Shown in pieces: positions 1 to 8,768 of a DNA stretch of 64,000 bases (positions within the stretch are counted from its first letter, which is position 1; each line of letters begins with the position of its first letter). The notes beneath the pieces were generated by a model that searched no databases, was not told where the DNA came from, and was given only the letters and a program-made list of their open reading frames with translations. The DNA lies in the NCBI RefSeq assembly GCF_009720485.1, contig NZ_CP045245.1:3596001-3660000 (forward strand), read 5' to 3'. Source of the DNA: Cellulomonas sp. JZ18 (GTDB lineage Bacteria > Actinomycetota > Actinomycetes > Actinomycetales > Cellulomonadaceae). The position numbers were made by a program, and so were the translations under genes.

Positions 1-987
1 GGTGCCGCACCCGAGGTCACCGTCGTCGGCGACCTCGTGCTCGACGGGTGGTGGACCGGCACGGTCGACCGCGTCACGCGGGAGGCGCCCGCGCCGGTCG
101 TCGACGTCGCCGAGCGCTGCTACGCGCCCGGTGGGGCCGCGAACACGGCCGCGAACCTCGCGGCCCTCGGCGCGCGGGTGCGGCTCGTCGGCCTCGTCGG
201 CGACGACGCGGACGGGCGCCGCCTGCTCGACCTGCTCGCCGACGCGGGCGTCGACACCGGCGGCGTCGTGGTCAGCGACCGGGTCCGCACCACGGCGAAG
301 AACCGCATCCTCGCGGCCGACCAGGTGCTCGTCCGGGTCGACGAGCAGCAGTCCGAGCCGTACCCCGCCCCGGTCCTGGAGGACGTCGCGGCGGCGGTGC
401 GGCGCGCGGCGCCCGGACCGGGTGACCGGGGGTGCTCGTCGTCTGCGACTACGGGGTCGGGGCGCTCGACGGCCCGGTGCGCGAGGCGCTCCTGTCCCCC
501 GCGGCGCGTCCGGCCCTGACCGTCGTCGACGCGCACGACCTGCGGCGCTGGGCGGACCTGCGGCCCGACCTCGTGACGCCCAACGCCGCCGAGGTCGCGG
601 CCCTCCTCGAGGTCCCGCACCTGGCCGCCCGCGGCCCCGACCGGGCCGCCGCCGTGCTCGCGCAGCGCGACGCCGTCCTCGCCGCGTCCGGCGCGGCGGC
701 GGCGGTGGTCACCCTCGACGCCGCCGGCACCGTGCTCGTCGCGCCCGGTGAGGAGCCGCACCGCACGGTCGCCGAGCCCGCGACGGAGAAGCAGGCGTCG
801 GGCGCGGGTGACACGTTCGTCGCCGCGCTCACGGTCGCGCGCGCCGCCGGCCTGCCGCTGCCGGTGTGCCAGGAGGTCGCGCAGGCCGCCGCGGACGTCG
901 TCGTGCAGCAGTTCGGCACGTCCGTGTGCGGGGTCGCGGACCTCGTCGAGCGCCTCGCCACCCGCACCGGCCGCCCCGGCCGGGGCC
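1..987 (+). pseudogene. PfkB-family sugar kinase, HldE/RfaE1-like N-terminal half, 5' partial and frameshifted
   Basis: Ribokinase-fold kinase resembling the heptose-7-phosphate kinase half of bifunctional HldE. The reading frame enters from outside the window. It shows the substrate-side motif GGAANTAANLAALGA, then the C-terminal catalytic signature SGAGDTFVAAL, whose Asp is the usual base, near nucleotides 800-835. The first part is in frame 1 to about 427 and the second in frame 3 from about 432. Adding one G to the G run at 428-432 joins them as DRGVLVVCDYGVGAL, which matches the family's conserved DYGKG-type stretch. A second break of the same kind, in the G run at 982-985, separates it from the adenylyltransferase half. 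The kinase function is well supported. The heptose specificity is inferred from fusion to the nucleotidyltransferase. The frameshifts are probably sequencing errors rather than decay, because the codon pattern remains normal on both sides. Confidence 0.75.
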
Positions 988-1486
988 CGTCCTGCCGCCC
1001 GACGAGCTGCTCGCGCGCCTCGAGGCCGACCGCCGCGCCGGACGCCGGATCGTGTTCACCAACGGCTGCTTCGACGTGCTGCACCGCGGGCACACCACGT
1101 ACCTGGAGCAGGCCAGGCAGCTCGGTGACGTGCTCGTCGTCGCGCTCAACGACGACGACAGCGTCCGCCGGCTCAAGGGCCCCGAGCGGCCGATCAACGG
1201 CGCCGAGGACCGCGCGGCCGTCATCGGTGCGCTCGCGTGCGTCGACTACGTGACGGTCTTCGGCACGGACACGCCCATCCCGCTCATCGAGCGGATCCGC
1301 CCCGACGTCTACGCGAAGGGCGGGGACTACACGCCCGAGATGCTCGCCGAGGCCGAGGCCGTGCGCGCGTACGGCGGCGAGCTGGCGATGCTCGACTACG
1401 TCGCGCACCACTCGACGACCGCGATGGTCGAGCGCATCCGCTGGGACGCGCCGCAGCCGGCCGAGCGCGGCGCGGGCGCGTCGTGA
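988..1486 (+). CDS. HldE/RfaE2-like sugar-phosphate adenylyltransferase domain
   Basis: Cytidylyltransferase-like fold that would transfer AMP to a sugar 1-phosphate, as in the last kinase-coupled step of ADP-heptose synthesis. The nucleotidyltransferase core is clear: FTNGCFDVLHRGHTTYL carries the HxGH-type motif, followed by NDDDSVRRLKGPERP and a C-terminal YAKGGDYTPE stretch typical of RfaE2. The 3' end is intact and overlaps the next gene's GTG start by GTGA. No convincing separate start with a ribosome site is visible. With one G added to the run at 982-985, the frame is continuous with the kinase (GRGPVLPPDELL), so the natural product is probably a single two-domain protein. In this Gram-positive setting the ADP-heptose would feed a surface glycan or natural product rather than LPS; that is inference, supported by the glycosyltransferase that follows. 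Confidence 0.75.
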
Positions 1487-2379
1487 CGCGCCGCTGGTCC
1501 GGGGACTGGGCGCGGCCGCTGCCGGCCGCGCCACCCGCACCGGCGGTCGACGTGCTCGTCCCCACGTCCGGCCGCGCCAGCGCGCTCGCGGTCACGCTGG
1601 CGGGGCTCGCGGCGCAGGACGGTCCCGGCTTCCGGGTCGTCGTCAGCGACCAGTCCCCCGGCGACCCGGGCACCGACGACCCCGCGGTGCAGGCGATGGT
1701 CCGGGTGCTGCGCGCCCAGGGCCGCCCGGTGGAGGTGCTGCGCCACCTGCCGCGGCGCGGGCTGGCGGAGCACCGGCAGTTCCTGCTCGACCAGGCCCGC
1801 GCGGACACCGTGCTGTTCCTCGACGACGACGTGTGGCTCGAGCCGGGCATGCTCGCGCGGATGCACGACGCCCTGACGACGCTGGGGTGCGGGTTCGTCG
1901 GCGCGGCCGTGCAGGGCCTGAGCTACCTCGACGACGACCGCCCGCACGAGCGCACGCCGTTCGAGCCGTGGCGCGACGGCGTGCGGCCCGAGCGGGTGCG
2001 CCGCGGGGAGCCGGGCTTCGACCGGTGGACCCTGCACAACGCGGCGAACCTCGTGCACCTGGCGGCGGAGGTCGAGGTGCCCGAGGGCGGCTGGCTGCCC
2101 TACAAGGTCGCGTGGGTGGGCGCGTGCGTGCTGTACCGGCGCGCGGCGCTGCTGGACGTGGGCGGGTTCGGGTTCTGGGACCGGCTGCCCGCCGACCACG
2201 CGGGCGAGGACGTCGCCGTGCAGTGGCGCGTCATGGAGCGGTTCGGCGGGGCGGGGCTGCTGCCGAGCGGTGCGGTGCACCTGGAGGCGCCGACGACGGT
2301 CGAGCAGCGGGACGTCGACGCGTTCGACGTCGTGCTGGACGCGGACGCACCGAACGACCGCGCGCGCGCCGACCGCTGA
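1483..2379 (+). CDS. family 2 glycosyltransferase
   Basis: A 298-residue GT-A fold transferase. The N-terminal part has VDVLVPTSGR (nucleotide-sugar binding strand) and the metal-binding DxD motif appears as VLFLDDDVWLEPGM around residue 110. Later motifs, WVGACVLYRRAALLDVGGF and HAGEDVAVQWR (the ED acidic pair), are typical of GT2 enzymes. No membrane segment is evident, so it should act in the cytoplasm. The GTG start is chosen because it overlaps the upstream stop (GTGA), implying translational coupling to the sugar-activating gene. Donor and acceptor cannot be read from sequence; ADP-heptose is a reasonable candidate donor because of the neighbour. Confidence 0.8.
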   Translation: MTRRWSGDWARPLPAAPPAPAVDVLVPTSGRASALAVTLAGLAAQDGPGFRVVVSDQSPGDPGTDDPAVQAMVRVLRAQGRPVEVLRHLPRRGLAEHRQFLLDQARADTVLFLDDDVWLEPGMLARMHDALTTLGCGFVGAAVQGLSYLDDDRPHERTPFEPWRDGVRPERVRRGEPGFDRWTLHNAANLVHLAAEVEVPEGGWLPYKVAWVGACVLYRRAALLDVGGFGFWDRLPADHAGEDVAVQWRVMERFGGAGLLPSGAVHLEAPTTVEQRDVDAFDVVLDADAPNDRARADR

Positions 2380-2404
2380 CGGTCGCGGCCGGCGCGCGGC
2401 AGCG

Positions 2405-3037
2405 TCAGCCGTCCTCGCGGTCCGGGCTCTCCAGCCGGAAGAAGTTGCTCTGCTTCCCGTCCTTGCGCTCCTCCTGGTAGATGAAGTTCAGGCGCCGCGC
2501 GTCGAACGTCTCGAACCACTCGTCCCAGGTCACGGGCGTGAGCCGGTCGTCCTGGTCGCCGAAGTCGAACCGGAGCACGCCCAGGTGGTCGTCGTGCTCG
2601 GTGCCCTCGACCGTCGCCGGGCGCCCGCCGCGGTCCTCGGCCCACTGCTTGATGACCTCGTGGCTCGTGGTCACGAGGCTGCGGCCGGCGCGCTCGGGCT
2701 CGTCGTCGGGCGACGTGACCTCCTGCGAGTACTTCAGGGACTTCGAGGTGTCGGGACCGGTGCGCACGTGCCCGCCGTCCGGGCCGGGGCCGACGTCGTC
2801 CGCGTCCCCGTCCCCGCCTCCGCCACCGCCGCCGACACCACCGCCGCCGTCGCCCGAGGCGAGGCCCTGCAGCGTCCCGGCGAGCGCCTGCACGAGCTCG
2901 TCCTTCTTCATGCCGGAGCTGCCGGAGACCTCGTGCTCCTTCGCGAGCTCGCGCAGCTCGTCGACGCTCTTCTCGCGCAGCTCCGTCTCGCTGACGTCGG
3001 GCGTGTCCGGCGTCTGGTTGCCCGGTTCCTCGCTCAC
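2405..3037 (-). CDS. Rho_N (SAP-like) domain protein with glycine-rich linker
   Basis: About 210 residues. Near the N-terminus SVDELRELAKEHEV and MKKDELVQAL form a Rho termination factor N-terminal helix-extended-loop-helix, a nucleic-acid binding module common in small actinobacterial proteins. A Gly/Asp-rich low-complexity linker follows. The C-terminal domain (SHEVIKQWAEDRGG, then TWDEWFETFDARRLNFIYQE) is a conserved actinobacterial module of unknown function that I recognise only as recurrent in hypothetical proteins. I prefer the GTG start because GGAGGAG lies 6 nt upstream of it; an ATG two codons earlier would have the ribosome site abutting it. Convergent with the glycosyltransferase. 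Specific role unknown. Confidence 0.7.
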   Translation of the reverse strand: MSEEPGNQTPDTPDVSETELREKSVDELRELAKEHEVSGSSGMKKDELVQALAGTLQGLASGDGGGGVGGGGGGGDGDADDVGPGPDGGHVRTGPDTSKSLKYSQEVTSPDDEPERAGRSLVTTSHEVIKQWAEDRGGRPATVEGTEHDDHLGVLRFDFGDQDDRLTPVTWDEWFETFDARRLNFIYQEERKDGKQSNFFRLESPDREDG

Positions 3038-3149
3038 GCGCATCTCCTCCCGCTCGGTGCGGCGGGCGGCGCGCGACGGCACCGCCCGCCAGGGTCGTCC
3101 CCATGCTCGTCGGGGACCTGCGCGCCCGCACGGCGAGGCGGCAGGCGCC

Positions 3150-3551
3150 TCAGCCGGCGGTCCGGCGTCCCACGACCTCGACGTAGTGCGGGTTCTGCAT
3201 GATCCCGAGCAGGTTGCCGAACGGGTCGACGACGACGGCCGTGCGGAAGCCCTCACCGCGCTCGGTGACCGGCTCGCGCGGCGTCGCACCCAGCGCCAGC
3301 AGCCGCTCGTGCGCGGCCTCGAGGTCGTCCACGTGCCACAGCACGACCGCACCGCCGGGTTCGCCCAGCGCGTTCGGGGGCGCGTAGGCGGCGTCGATGA
3401 GCCCGAGCTCGTGCTCGAGGTCGCCGACGCGCCACTCGTGGTACCCCGGCACCCGGTAGTACGGCTCGAGGCCCAGCACCTGCGTGTACCAGGCGGACGC
3501 CGCCGCGTGGTCCTCGGCGTAGATGGAGATGGTCGCGACTCCGCGCAGCAT
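3150..3551 (-). CDS. VOC family (glyoxalase/dioxygenase fold) protein
   Basis: A 133-residue single vicinal-oxygen-chelate protein made of two beta-alpha-beta-beta-beta modules. The first begins VATISIYAEDHAAASAWYTQVLGLEPYYR and the second contains VLWHVDDLEAAHERLLALGA and ends VVDPFGNLLGIMQNP, the usual DPxGN-type closing motif. Metal-ligand positions are plausible but the substrate is not predictable; members include glyoxalases, bleomycin-type binding proteins and many orphans. The ATG start has a GGAGGGAG ribosome site at 7 nt spacing. The gene stands alone, divergent from the downstream ugp operon. Confidence 0.8.
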   Translation of the reverse strand: MLRGVATISIYAEDHAAASAWYTQVLGLEPYYRVPGYHEWRVGDLEHELGLIDAAYAPPNALGEPGGAVVLWHVDDLEAAHERLLALGATPREPVTERGEGFRTAVVVDPFGNLLGIMQNPHYVEVVGRRTAG

Positions 3552-3937
3552 GGCTGCTCCCTCCGTCACCGGCCCTGTGCCGCGCTCCCCACCCTCCTCC
3601 GGGAAGCGGACGGACCGTGTCCTCCTCTCCGCCCGGCGGACGCCCCGGGTGCTGCGGGAACGGCACGGGACCGGCCGGTGAACGCGGGCACCCGGCGCGG
3701 CGTCGGCCCGTCGAACGGCGGCTGACCTGCGTGAACACTCGCCCAACGCGCTCGCAACGGTCGCGGTCGCGTCCGTTTTGCGGTATCCGCGCTCCCTAGC
3801 GTGGTCCGCGGTCCGGCCGAGGTCGGGCCCGGCGCCCCACCCGGGACGTCGCCCCCTGCCGCACCGCGGGCACCGCCGGCCGTCACGCCGCAGCGGGCCG
3901 CGCGTGCGTCGCACCGCCCCCTCGTGCCTGGAGACCC
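3552..3937. promoter_or_regulatory. divergent intergenic region upstream of ugpA
   Basis: About 390 bp with no supportable gene. It separates the VOC gene from the ugp operon and must hold both promoters. A plausible sigma-A type -10, TAGCGT, lies at 3797-3802, with the same hexamer found upstream of two other genes in this window; no good -35 is seen at 17 bp. An inverted pair, GCAACGG at 3754-3760 and CCGTT at 3773-3777, lies just upstream and could be an operator. The ugpA ATG has GGAG five bases upstream. These assignments are by eye only. Confidence 0.35.
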
Positions 3938-4909
3938 ATGGCTGCCGTGCTCGCCCCGCCCGGGGCCGACCGCACCGGACCGGACCCCGCCGGACCCCGC
4001 CCGCCCGCACCGACCGTCCGCCGCACCGGCGCCGCCCGCCGCCGTCGCGCGCTCGCGTGGTTCGCGCTGCTCGCCGGTCCGAACGTCGCGCTGCTCGTCC
4101 TGTTCGTGTACCGCCCGCTCGTCGAGAGCTTCTACCTCTCGACGATGCAGTGGAACCTCGGCTCGCCGGTCGCCCGCTTCGTGGGCCTCGGCAACTACGT
4201 CGAGTTCTTCACCGCGGACTCCACCGCGCGCGTCCTCACCACGACCGCGGTGTTCACGCTCGCGACGGTCGGCGGGGCGCTCGCGCTGGGCCTCGGTCTC
4301 GCGCTGCTGCTGAACCTGCGCCTGCCCGGCCGCGGCCTGGCGCGCACGGTCGCGTTCGCCCCCTACGTGCTGTCCGGCTACGCGGTCGGCATCCTCTGGC
4401 TGTTCATCTTCGACCCCCGGTACGGGCTCATGTCGACCGTGCTCGGCTGGTTCGGCGCCACCTCGCCCCAGTGGTACACGACGCCGCCGTGGCCGCTGGT
4501 CATGGTCGTCGTGGTGTACCTGTGGAAGAACCTCGGGTACGTCGCGCTCATCTACCTGGCCGGTCTGCAGGCGGTGCCGCAGGACCTGCGGGACGCCGCG
4601 GCGCTCGACGGCGCGACGCCCGCGCGCACGCTGCGCTCGATCGTGCTGCCGCTGCTCGCGCCGACCACGTTCTTCCTGCTCGTCACGATGCTGCTGGCCT
4701 CGCTGCAGTCCTTCGACATCATCAAGGCGATGACGCAGGGCGGGCCCCTCGGCAGCACGACGACGCTGATGTACCAGATCTACCAGGAGGGCTTCGTCAA
4801 CGGCCGGGCCGGGTACGCGTCCGCCGGCGCGACGATCCTGTTCCTCCTCCTGCTCGCGGTCACCGCGGTCCAGCTGCGCTACGTCGAGCGGAAGGTCCAC
4901 TACGCATGA
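3938..4909 (+). CDS. ugpA: ABC transporter permease, UgpA type
   Basis: A 323-residue MalF/UgpA-class inner-membrane permease. A proline-rich cytoplasmic tail of about 40 residues precedes six membrane helices. The EAA loop that docks the ATPase is visible as LRDAAALDGATPARTLRSIVLPLL around residues 215-240. It would import glycerol 3-phosphate or glycerophosphodiesters together with the second permease and lipoprotein encoded downstream; the assignment to this substrate rests on the UgpB-like binding protein and the terminal phosphodiesterase gene. No ATPase gene is in the operon, so a shared MsiK-type ATPase elsewhere is likely, as is common in actinobacteria. Its stop overlaps the next ATG (ATGA). 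Confidence 0.85.
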   Translation: MAAVLAPPGADRTGPDPAGPRPPAPTVRRTGAARRRRALAWFALLAGPNVALLVLFVYRPLVESFYLSTMQWNLGSPVARFVGLGNYVEFFTADSTARVLTTTAVFTLATVGGALALGLGLALLLNLRLPGRGLARTVAFAPYVLSGYAVGILWLFIFDPRYGLMSTVLGWFGATSPQWYTTPPWPLVMVVVVYLWKNLGYVALIYLAGLQAVPQDLRDAAALDGATPARTLRSIVLPLLAPTTFFLLVTMLLASLQSFDIIKAMTQGGPLGSTTTLMYQIYQEGFVNGRAGYASAGATILFLLLLAVTAVQLRYVERKVHYA

Positions 4910-5826
4910 GCGTCCAGACTCCCCCACGCCCGGCGGCTGCGGCGCCCGCCTCGCCGCCGCCCGCGGCGTCCCCGCCCGCACCGGCCCACCGCGGCCGCTC
5001 CCCGCGGGCCCTGCTGCTCGACGGCGGCGGCGTGCTGGCCATGGTCGTCGCGGCCGTCGTGCTCGGGATGCCGCTGCTGTGGATGGCGCTCGCCAGCCTC
5101 AAGCGGCCCGACGAGCTCTACCAGGTGCCGCTGCAGTGGCTGCCCGAGCGGTTCGACGTCGCCAACTACGCGCAGGCCGCGGACACCATCCCGCTGGGCA
5201 CGCTCTTCGCGAACAGCGTCGGCCTGACCGTCGCGGGCGCCGGCCTCAAGGTCGTCCTCGGCCTGTGCTGCGCGTACGCGCTCGTCTTCCTCGACGTGCC
5301 GTTCAAGCGGGCCGTGTTCCTCGTCGTCATCGCGGCCCTGATGATCCCGCCGCAGATCACGATCATCCCCAACTACACGTTCGTCGCGAGCCTCGGCTGG
5401 CTCAACACCTACCAGGGCATCCTCGTGCCCGGCCTGGCCAGCGCGTTCGGCACGTTCCTGTTCCGCCAGCACTTCCTCACGCTGCCCCCCTCGGTGCTCG
5501 AGGCGGCACAGCTCGACGGCGCGGGGCACTGGCGGCGGCTGTGGCGGTTCGTCGTCCCGATGTCGCTGCCCACGGTCGCGGCCGTCGGCCTCGTCGCCGT
5601 CGTCACCGAGTGGAACGACTACCTGTGGCCGTTCCTCGTCGTCGACGACCCCGACAAGATGACGCTCCCCGTGGGCCTGACGCTCCTGCAGAACGTCGAG
5701 GGCATGTCGAACTGGGGCGTGCTGCTGGCCGCCACGGTCGTCGTGACGCTCCCCGTGCTGCTCGTCTTCCTGCTCCTGCAGCGCCGGCTCGTCGCCGGCC
5801 TCACCACGGGCGCCGTCACCGGCTGA
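4906..5826 (+). CDS. ugpE: ABC transporter permease, UgpE type
   Basis: A 306-residue MalG/UgpE-class permease. A Pro/Ala-rich N-terminal tail of about 35 residues is followed by six predicted helices. The EAA loop is present as VLEAAQLDGAGHWRRLWRFVVPM, and WNDYLWPFLV is the conserved segment before the last helices. Translation is coupled to ugpA through the ATGA overlap. It pairs with UgpA to form the transmembrane channel. The 127-bp gap to ugpB is larger than the other spacings but contains no obvious terminator. Confidence 0.85.
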   Translation: MSVQTPPRPAAAAPASPPPAASPPAPAHRGRSPRALLLDGGGVLAMVVAAVVLGMPLLWMALASLKRPDELYQVPLQWLPERFDVANYAQAADTIPLGTLFANSVGLTVAGAGLKVVLGLCCAYALVFLDVPFKRAVFLVVIAALMIPPQITIIPNYTFVASLGWLNTYQGILVPGLASAFGTFLFRQHFLTLPPSVLEAAQLDGAGHWRRLWRFVVPMSLPTVAAVGLVAVVTEWNDYLWPFLVVDDPDKMTLPVGLTLLQNVEGMSNWGVLLAATVVVTLPVLLVFLLLQRRLVAGLTTGAVTG

Positions 5827-5953
5827 CCCGTCCGCCGGGGCGCGCACCGCGCCCCGGCACCCGCCCCGACCACCGGACCACCCCCGGTCCGGTCCCCGCG
5901 CGCGCCGTCCGGCCGCGCACAGCACCCCTGCTGCACACCCCCGAGGAGACCCC

Positions 5954-7324
5954 GTGTTCCACCGCACCGCGCGGAACCGTCGTCCGTCCGCCCTCGCCCT
6001 CGGCGCGCTCGCCGCCGTCGGCGCCCTGACCCTCACCGCCTGCACGGCCCCCAGCGTCGCGGGCGACGACCCGTCGGCATCCGGCGGGGCCGCCGCCGAC
6101 GTCGACTGGTCGCAGGTCGAGCCCGCGTCCGAGATCACCTGGTGGAGCAACCACCCGGGCGCCTCGAAGGCGGTCGAGGAGGAGCTCATCGCGCGCTTCG
6201 AGGAGGAGCACCCGGAGATCTCCGTCAAGCTCGTCACCGCGGGCGCCAACTACGACGAGGTCGCCCAGCGCTTCCAGGCCGCGTCGCAGACGGACGAGCT
6301 GCCCGACCTCGTCATCGCCTCCGACGTCTGGTGGTTCCGGTACCACCTGAACGACCAGATCATGCCGCTGGACGACGTGTTCGAGCACCTGGGCTCGGAC
6401 ACCGACGACTTCGTCCCGGCGCTGTACGGCGACTACGAGTACGACGGGCAGCACTGGGCCGCGCCGTACGCCCGCTCGACGCCGCTCTTCTACTACAACA
6501 AGGACATGTGGGCGGCCGCCGGCCTGCCCGACCGCGGCCCGGAGACGTGGGAGGAGTTCGCGTCCTGGACGGGCCAGCTCCAGCCGCAGCTGCCCGCCGA
6601 CTCGGCGCCCCTCGGCATGTCGGTCGGCACCTCGTGGTCCGCGTGGTGGTTCGAGAACATGATCTGGGGCCACGGCGGCCAGTACTCCGACGAGTGGGAG
6701 ACGACCCTCGACACGCCGGAGGCGCTCGAGGCGGGCGAGTTCCTGCGCGGCCTGTTCCACGGTGACGCGCCCCTCGCGACGGTCTCGGAGGACGCGACCG
6801 TCGACTTCGCCTCCGGCACGGTCGCGGCGACGATCGGCTCGACGGGCTCGCTCAAGGGCATCCTCGACTCGGCGACGTTCGAGGTCGGCACGGCGTACCT
6901 GCCCGACGGCCCGGACGGCGGCGGCACCCCGACCGGCGGCACCGGCCTGGCGATCCCGTCCTCGCGCACGCCCGAGCAGCAGCTCGCCGCGGCGATCTTC
7001 CTGGACTTCCTCACGGGCACCGACCAGACGGCGTACTTCTCGCAGAACACCGGCTACATGCCCGTCCGCACGTCCGCCGTCGAGTCCGACACGATGAAGG
7101 CCGTCTACGAGCAGGCGCCGCAGTTCCGCACCGCGGTCGACCAGCTCGCCGACAAGGCGCGCTCGCAGGACTGGATCCGCGTGTTCGTGCCCGGCGCCGA
7201 CGCGATCCTCACCGAGGGCATCGAGCAGATCGTCCTGCAGGGCACCGACCCCGCGGCGGCCTTCGAGTCGATCACGCCGAAGATCGAGACCGCGTACCGC
7301 GAGAACGTGGAGCCCTACCTGTGA
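5954..7324 (+). CDS. ugpB: UgpB-like glycerophosphodiester/glycerol-3-phosphate binding lipoprotein
   Basis: A 456-residue extracellular solute-binding protein (family 1). The signal peptide has twin Arg residues and ends in a lipobox LTAC with Cys30 as the lipidation site. UgpB-like features include ITWWSNHPGASKAVEEELI at the start of the mature fold, LPDLVIASDVWWFRYH, and PLFYYNKDMWAAAGL. The GTG start has GAGGAG about 7 nt upstream. It captures substrate outside the membrane and delivers it to UgpAE. Substrate is inferred from similarity and from the overlapping phosphodiesterase gene (GTGA junction). Confidence 0.85.
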   Translation: MFHRTARNRRPSALALGALAAVGALTLTACTAPSVAGDDPSASGGAAADVDWSQVEPASEITWWSNHPGASKAVEEELIARFEEEHPEISVKLVTAGANYDEVAQRFQAASQTDELPDLVIASDVWWFRYHLNDQIMPLDDVFEHLGSDTDDFVPALYGDYEYDGQHWAAPYARSTPLFYYNKDMWAAAGLPDRGPETWEEFASWTGQLQPQLPADSAPLGMSVGTSWSAWWFENMIWGHGGQYSDEWETTLDTPEALEAGEFLRGLFHGDAPLATVSEDATVDFASGTVAATIGSTGSLKGILDSATFEVGTAYLPDGPDGGGTPTGGTGLAIPSSRTPEQQLAAAIFLDFLTGTDQTAYFSQNTGYMPVRTSAVESDTMKAVYEQAPQFRTAVDQLADKARSQDWIRVFVPGADAILTEGIEQIVLQGTDPAAAFESITPKIETAYRENVEPYL

Positions 7325-8067
7325 CGCTCGTCGTCGCGCACCGCGGCAACTCGTCCGTCGCGCCGCAGAACACCCTCGCGGCGTTCGAGGCGGCGTGGCG
7401 GGCGGGTGCCGGGTCCATCGAGATCGACGTGCAGCGCACGGCCGACGGCCAGGTCGTCGTGATCCACGACGACACGCTGGACGCGACGACGGACGGCACG
7501 GGCGCCGTGGGCGCCACCGAGCTGGCCCGCGTGCGGTCCCTCGACGCGGGCGCCTGGTTCGCGCCCGCGTACGCGGGGCAGCGCGTGCCGACGTTCGCGG
7601 AGGTCGTCGACCTGCTGCTGCGCCGGCCCGGCATCGACCTGCTGCTCGAGGTCAAGGGCGCGTGGACCGTGGACCAGGTGCGGGCGGTCACCGAGCCGGT
7701 GCTCGCCGCCGGGCTCGCCGACCGGGTCGTCGTGCAGAGCTTCTGGCCGGAGACGGTCGCCGCCCTGCGCGACGCCGCCCCCGAGCTGCGCCGGGGCCTG
7801 CTCGTGTTCGAGGTCCGCGACGACCTGCTCGACCTGTGCGCCGAGCTCGGCGTCATGACCTGCAACCCGTACGGGCCGCTGCTCGCGGCCGACCCGGGCC
7901 TGGTGGACCGGCTGCACGCGGCCGGCCTGCAGGTCATGGTGTGGACGCTCGACGAGCCGGAGCACTGGGCGGCCGCGGTCGCCCTGGGCGTCGACGCGAT
8001 CATCACCGACCGGCCCGACCGGCTGGCCGGCTGGCTGGCGGCGCGCACCCCGGTGGCGGTGGCCTGA
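7321..8067 (+). CDS. ugpQ: glycerophosphodiester phosphodiesterase
   Basis: A 248-residue GDPD-family TIM barrel that hydrolyses glycerophosphodiesters to glycerol 3-phosphate and an alcohol. Catalytic signatures are in place: AHRGNSSVAPQNTLAAF (HRG and the downstream acid), SIEIDVQRTADGQVVVIHDD (the EIDV metal ligands and the HD pair), and a C-terminal VWTLDEPEHW with MVWT-type strand. No signal peptide, so it is cytoplasmic and acts on imported substrate. Its GTG overlaps the ugpB stop. It closes the operon, directly followed by a strong hairpin. Confidence 0.9.
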   Translation: MTLVVAHRGNSSVAPQNTLAAFEAAWRAGAGSIEIDVQRTADGQVVVIHDDTLDATTDGTGAVGATELARVRSLDAGAWFAPAYAGQRVPTFAEVVDLLLRRPGIDLLLEVKGAWTVDQVRAVTEPVLAAGLADRVVVQSFWPETVAALRDAAPELRRGLLVFEVRDDLLDLCAELGVMTCNPYGPLLAADPGLVDRLHAAGLQVMVWTLDEPEHWAAAVALGVDAIITDRPDRLAGWLAARTPVAVA

Positions 8068-8093
8068 CCGGCCACGCACCGCACCCGCACGCG

Positions 8094-8129
8094 ACGGCGG
8101 CGCGGACCCCACCGGGTCCGCGCCGCCGT
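8094..8129. terminator. bidirectional hairpin terminator between convergent genes
   Basis: Perfect 16-bp inverted repeat (ACGGCGGCGCGGACCC at 8094-8109 and its complement at 8114-8129) with a CACC loop. It lies between ugpQ and the convergent anti-sigma gene, with TTCG following on the plus strand. Confidence 0.85.
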
Positions 8130-8175
8130 TCGTGCGTCCGCCACCGGGTCCACGGCCCGGGTTCCGGGCCCGGGC

Positions 8176-8622
8176 TCAGGGCCCGGCGACGTCCAGCAGG
8201 GCCCACACGTGCTTCGTGTCCTCGTCGGCGTACCAGCCCACGTCCTGCGAGAGGCGACGGGCGATCTGCAGGCCGAACCCGCCCATGCCGACCGGCCGCT
8301 CGCCCGCGATGGCGGGGGAGCTGCTCACGTCGTGGTCGGCGACGTCGAGCAGCAGCTGGTCGTCCCGGCGCAGCAGCGTCACCTCGGTCGGCGGGATGCC
8401 GTGCACCAGCGCGTTCGTCGCGAGCTCGCTGGCGATGAGCACCATCCGCTCCCCGACCGGGTCGAGGCCGCCGGTCGCGGCGGAGAGCTCGTGCCGCAGG
8501 CGCGAGAGCTCGGCGGTGGTGTCGATCGTCCACGTGCGCACCGGCTCGAACCCCTCCGGCGGGCGGGAGGTGCGCAGCCCCCCGTCGACGTCGGGTGGAC
8601 CGTCGGTGCGCTGCTCGCTCAC
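8176..8622 (-). CDS. RsbW-like ATP-binding anti-sigma/serine kinase regulatory protein
   Basis: A 148-residue HATPase_c_2 (GHKL) protein. The N-box is SELATNALVHGIPPTEV, where the Asn binds Mg-ATP, and the G1 box appears as PVGMGGFGLQIARRLSQDVGW. Proteins of this small type regulate an anti-anti-sigma factor or a sigma factor by phosphorylation and binding. No partner gene (STAS or PP2C) adjoins it, which is common for the many copies in actinobacteria. The GTG start has GGAGGAG 4 nt upstream. Target unknown. Confidence 0.8.
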   Translation of the reverse strand: MSEQRTDGPPDVDGGLRTSRPPEGFEPVRTWTIDTTAELSRLRHELSAATGGLDPVGERMVLIASELATNALVHGIPPTEVTLLRRDDQLLLDVADHDVSSSPAIAGERPVGMGGFGLQIARRLSQDVGWYADEDTKHVWALLDVAGP

Positions 8623-8768
8623 TGGGCTCCTCCGAGGGGGTGTGTGCGTGGGGTCTCACGCGCGCACTCACGTTAGGCGTCGCCGGCTCCGAGCGCCCGT
8701 CGAGCAGGGCCCTGACCTGGACGTGCGACGAAGACGTGGTCGTGCGGTGCCCGCGCGGTGTGCCGGCG

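Noticed and set aside
8003..8768. C-terminal extension of the MpaB-type protein to 8003
   Set aside because: It would overlap the complete anti-sigma gene on the same strand and is low-complexity Arg/Pro/Thr; a single-base error near 8800 explains it better.
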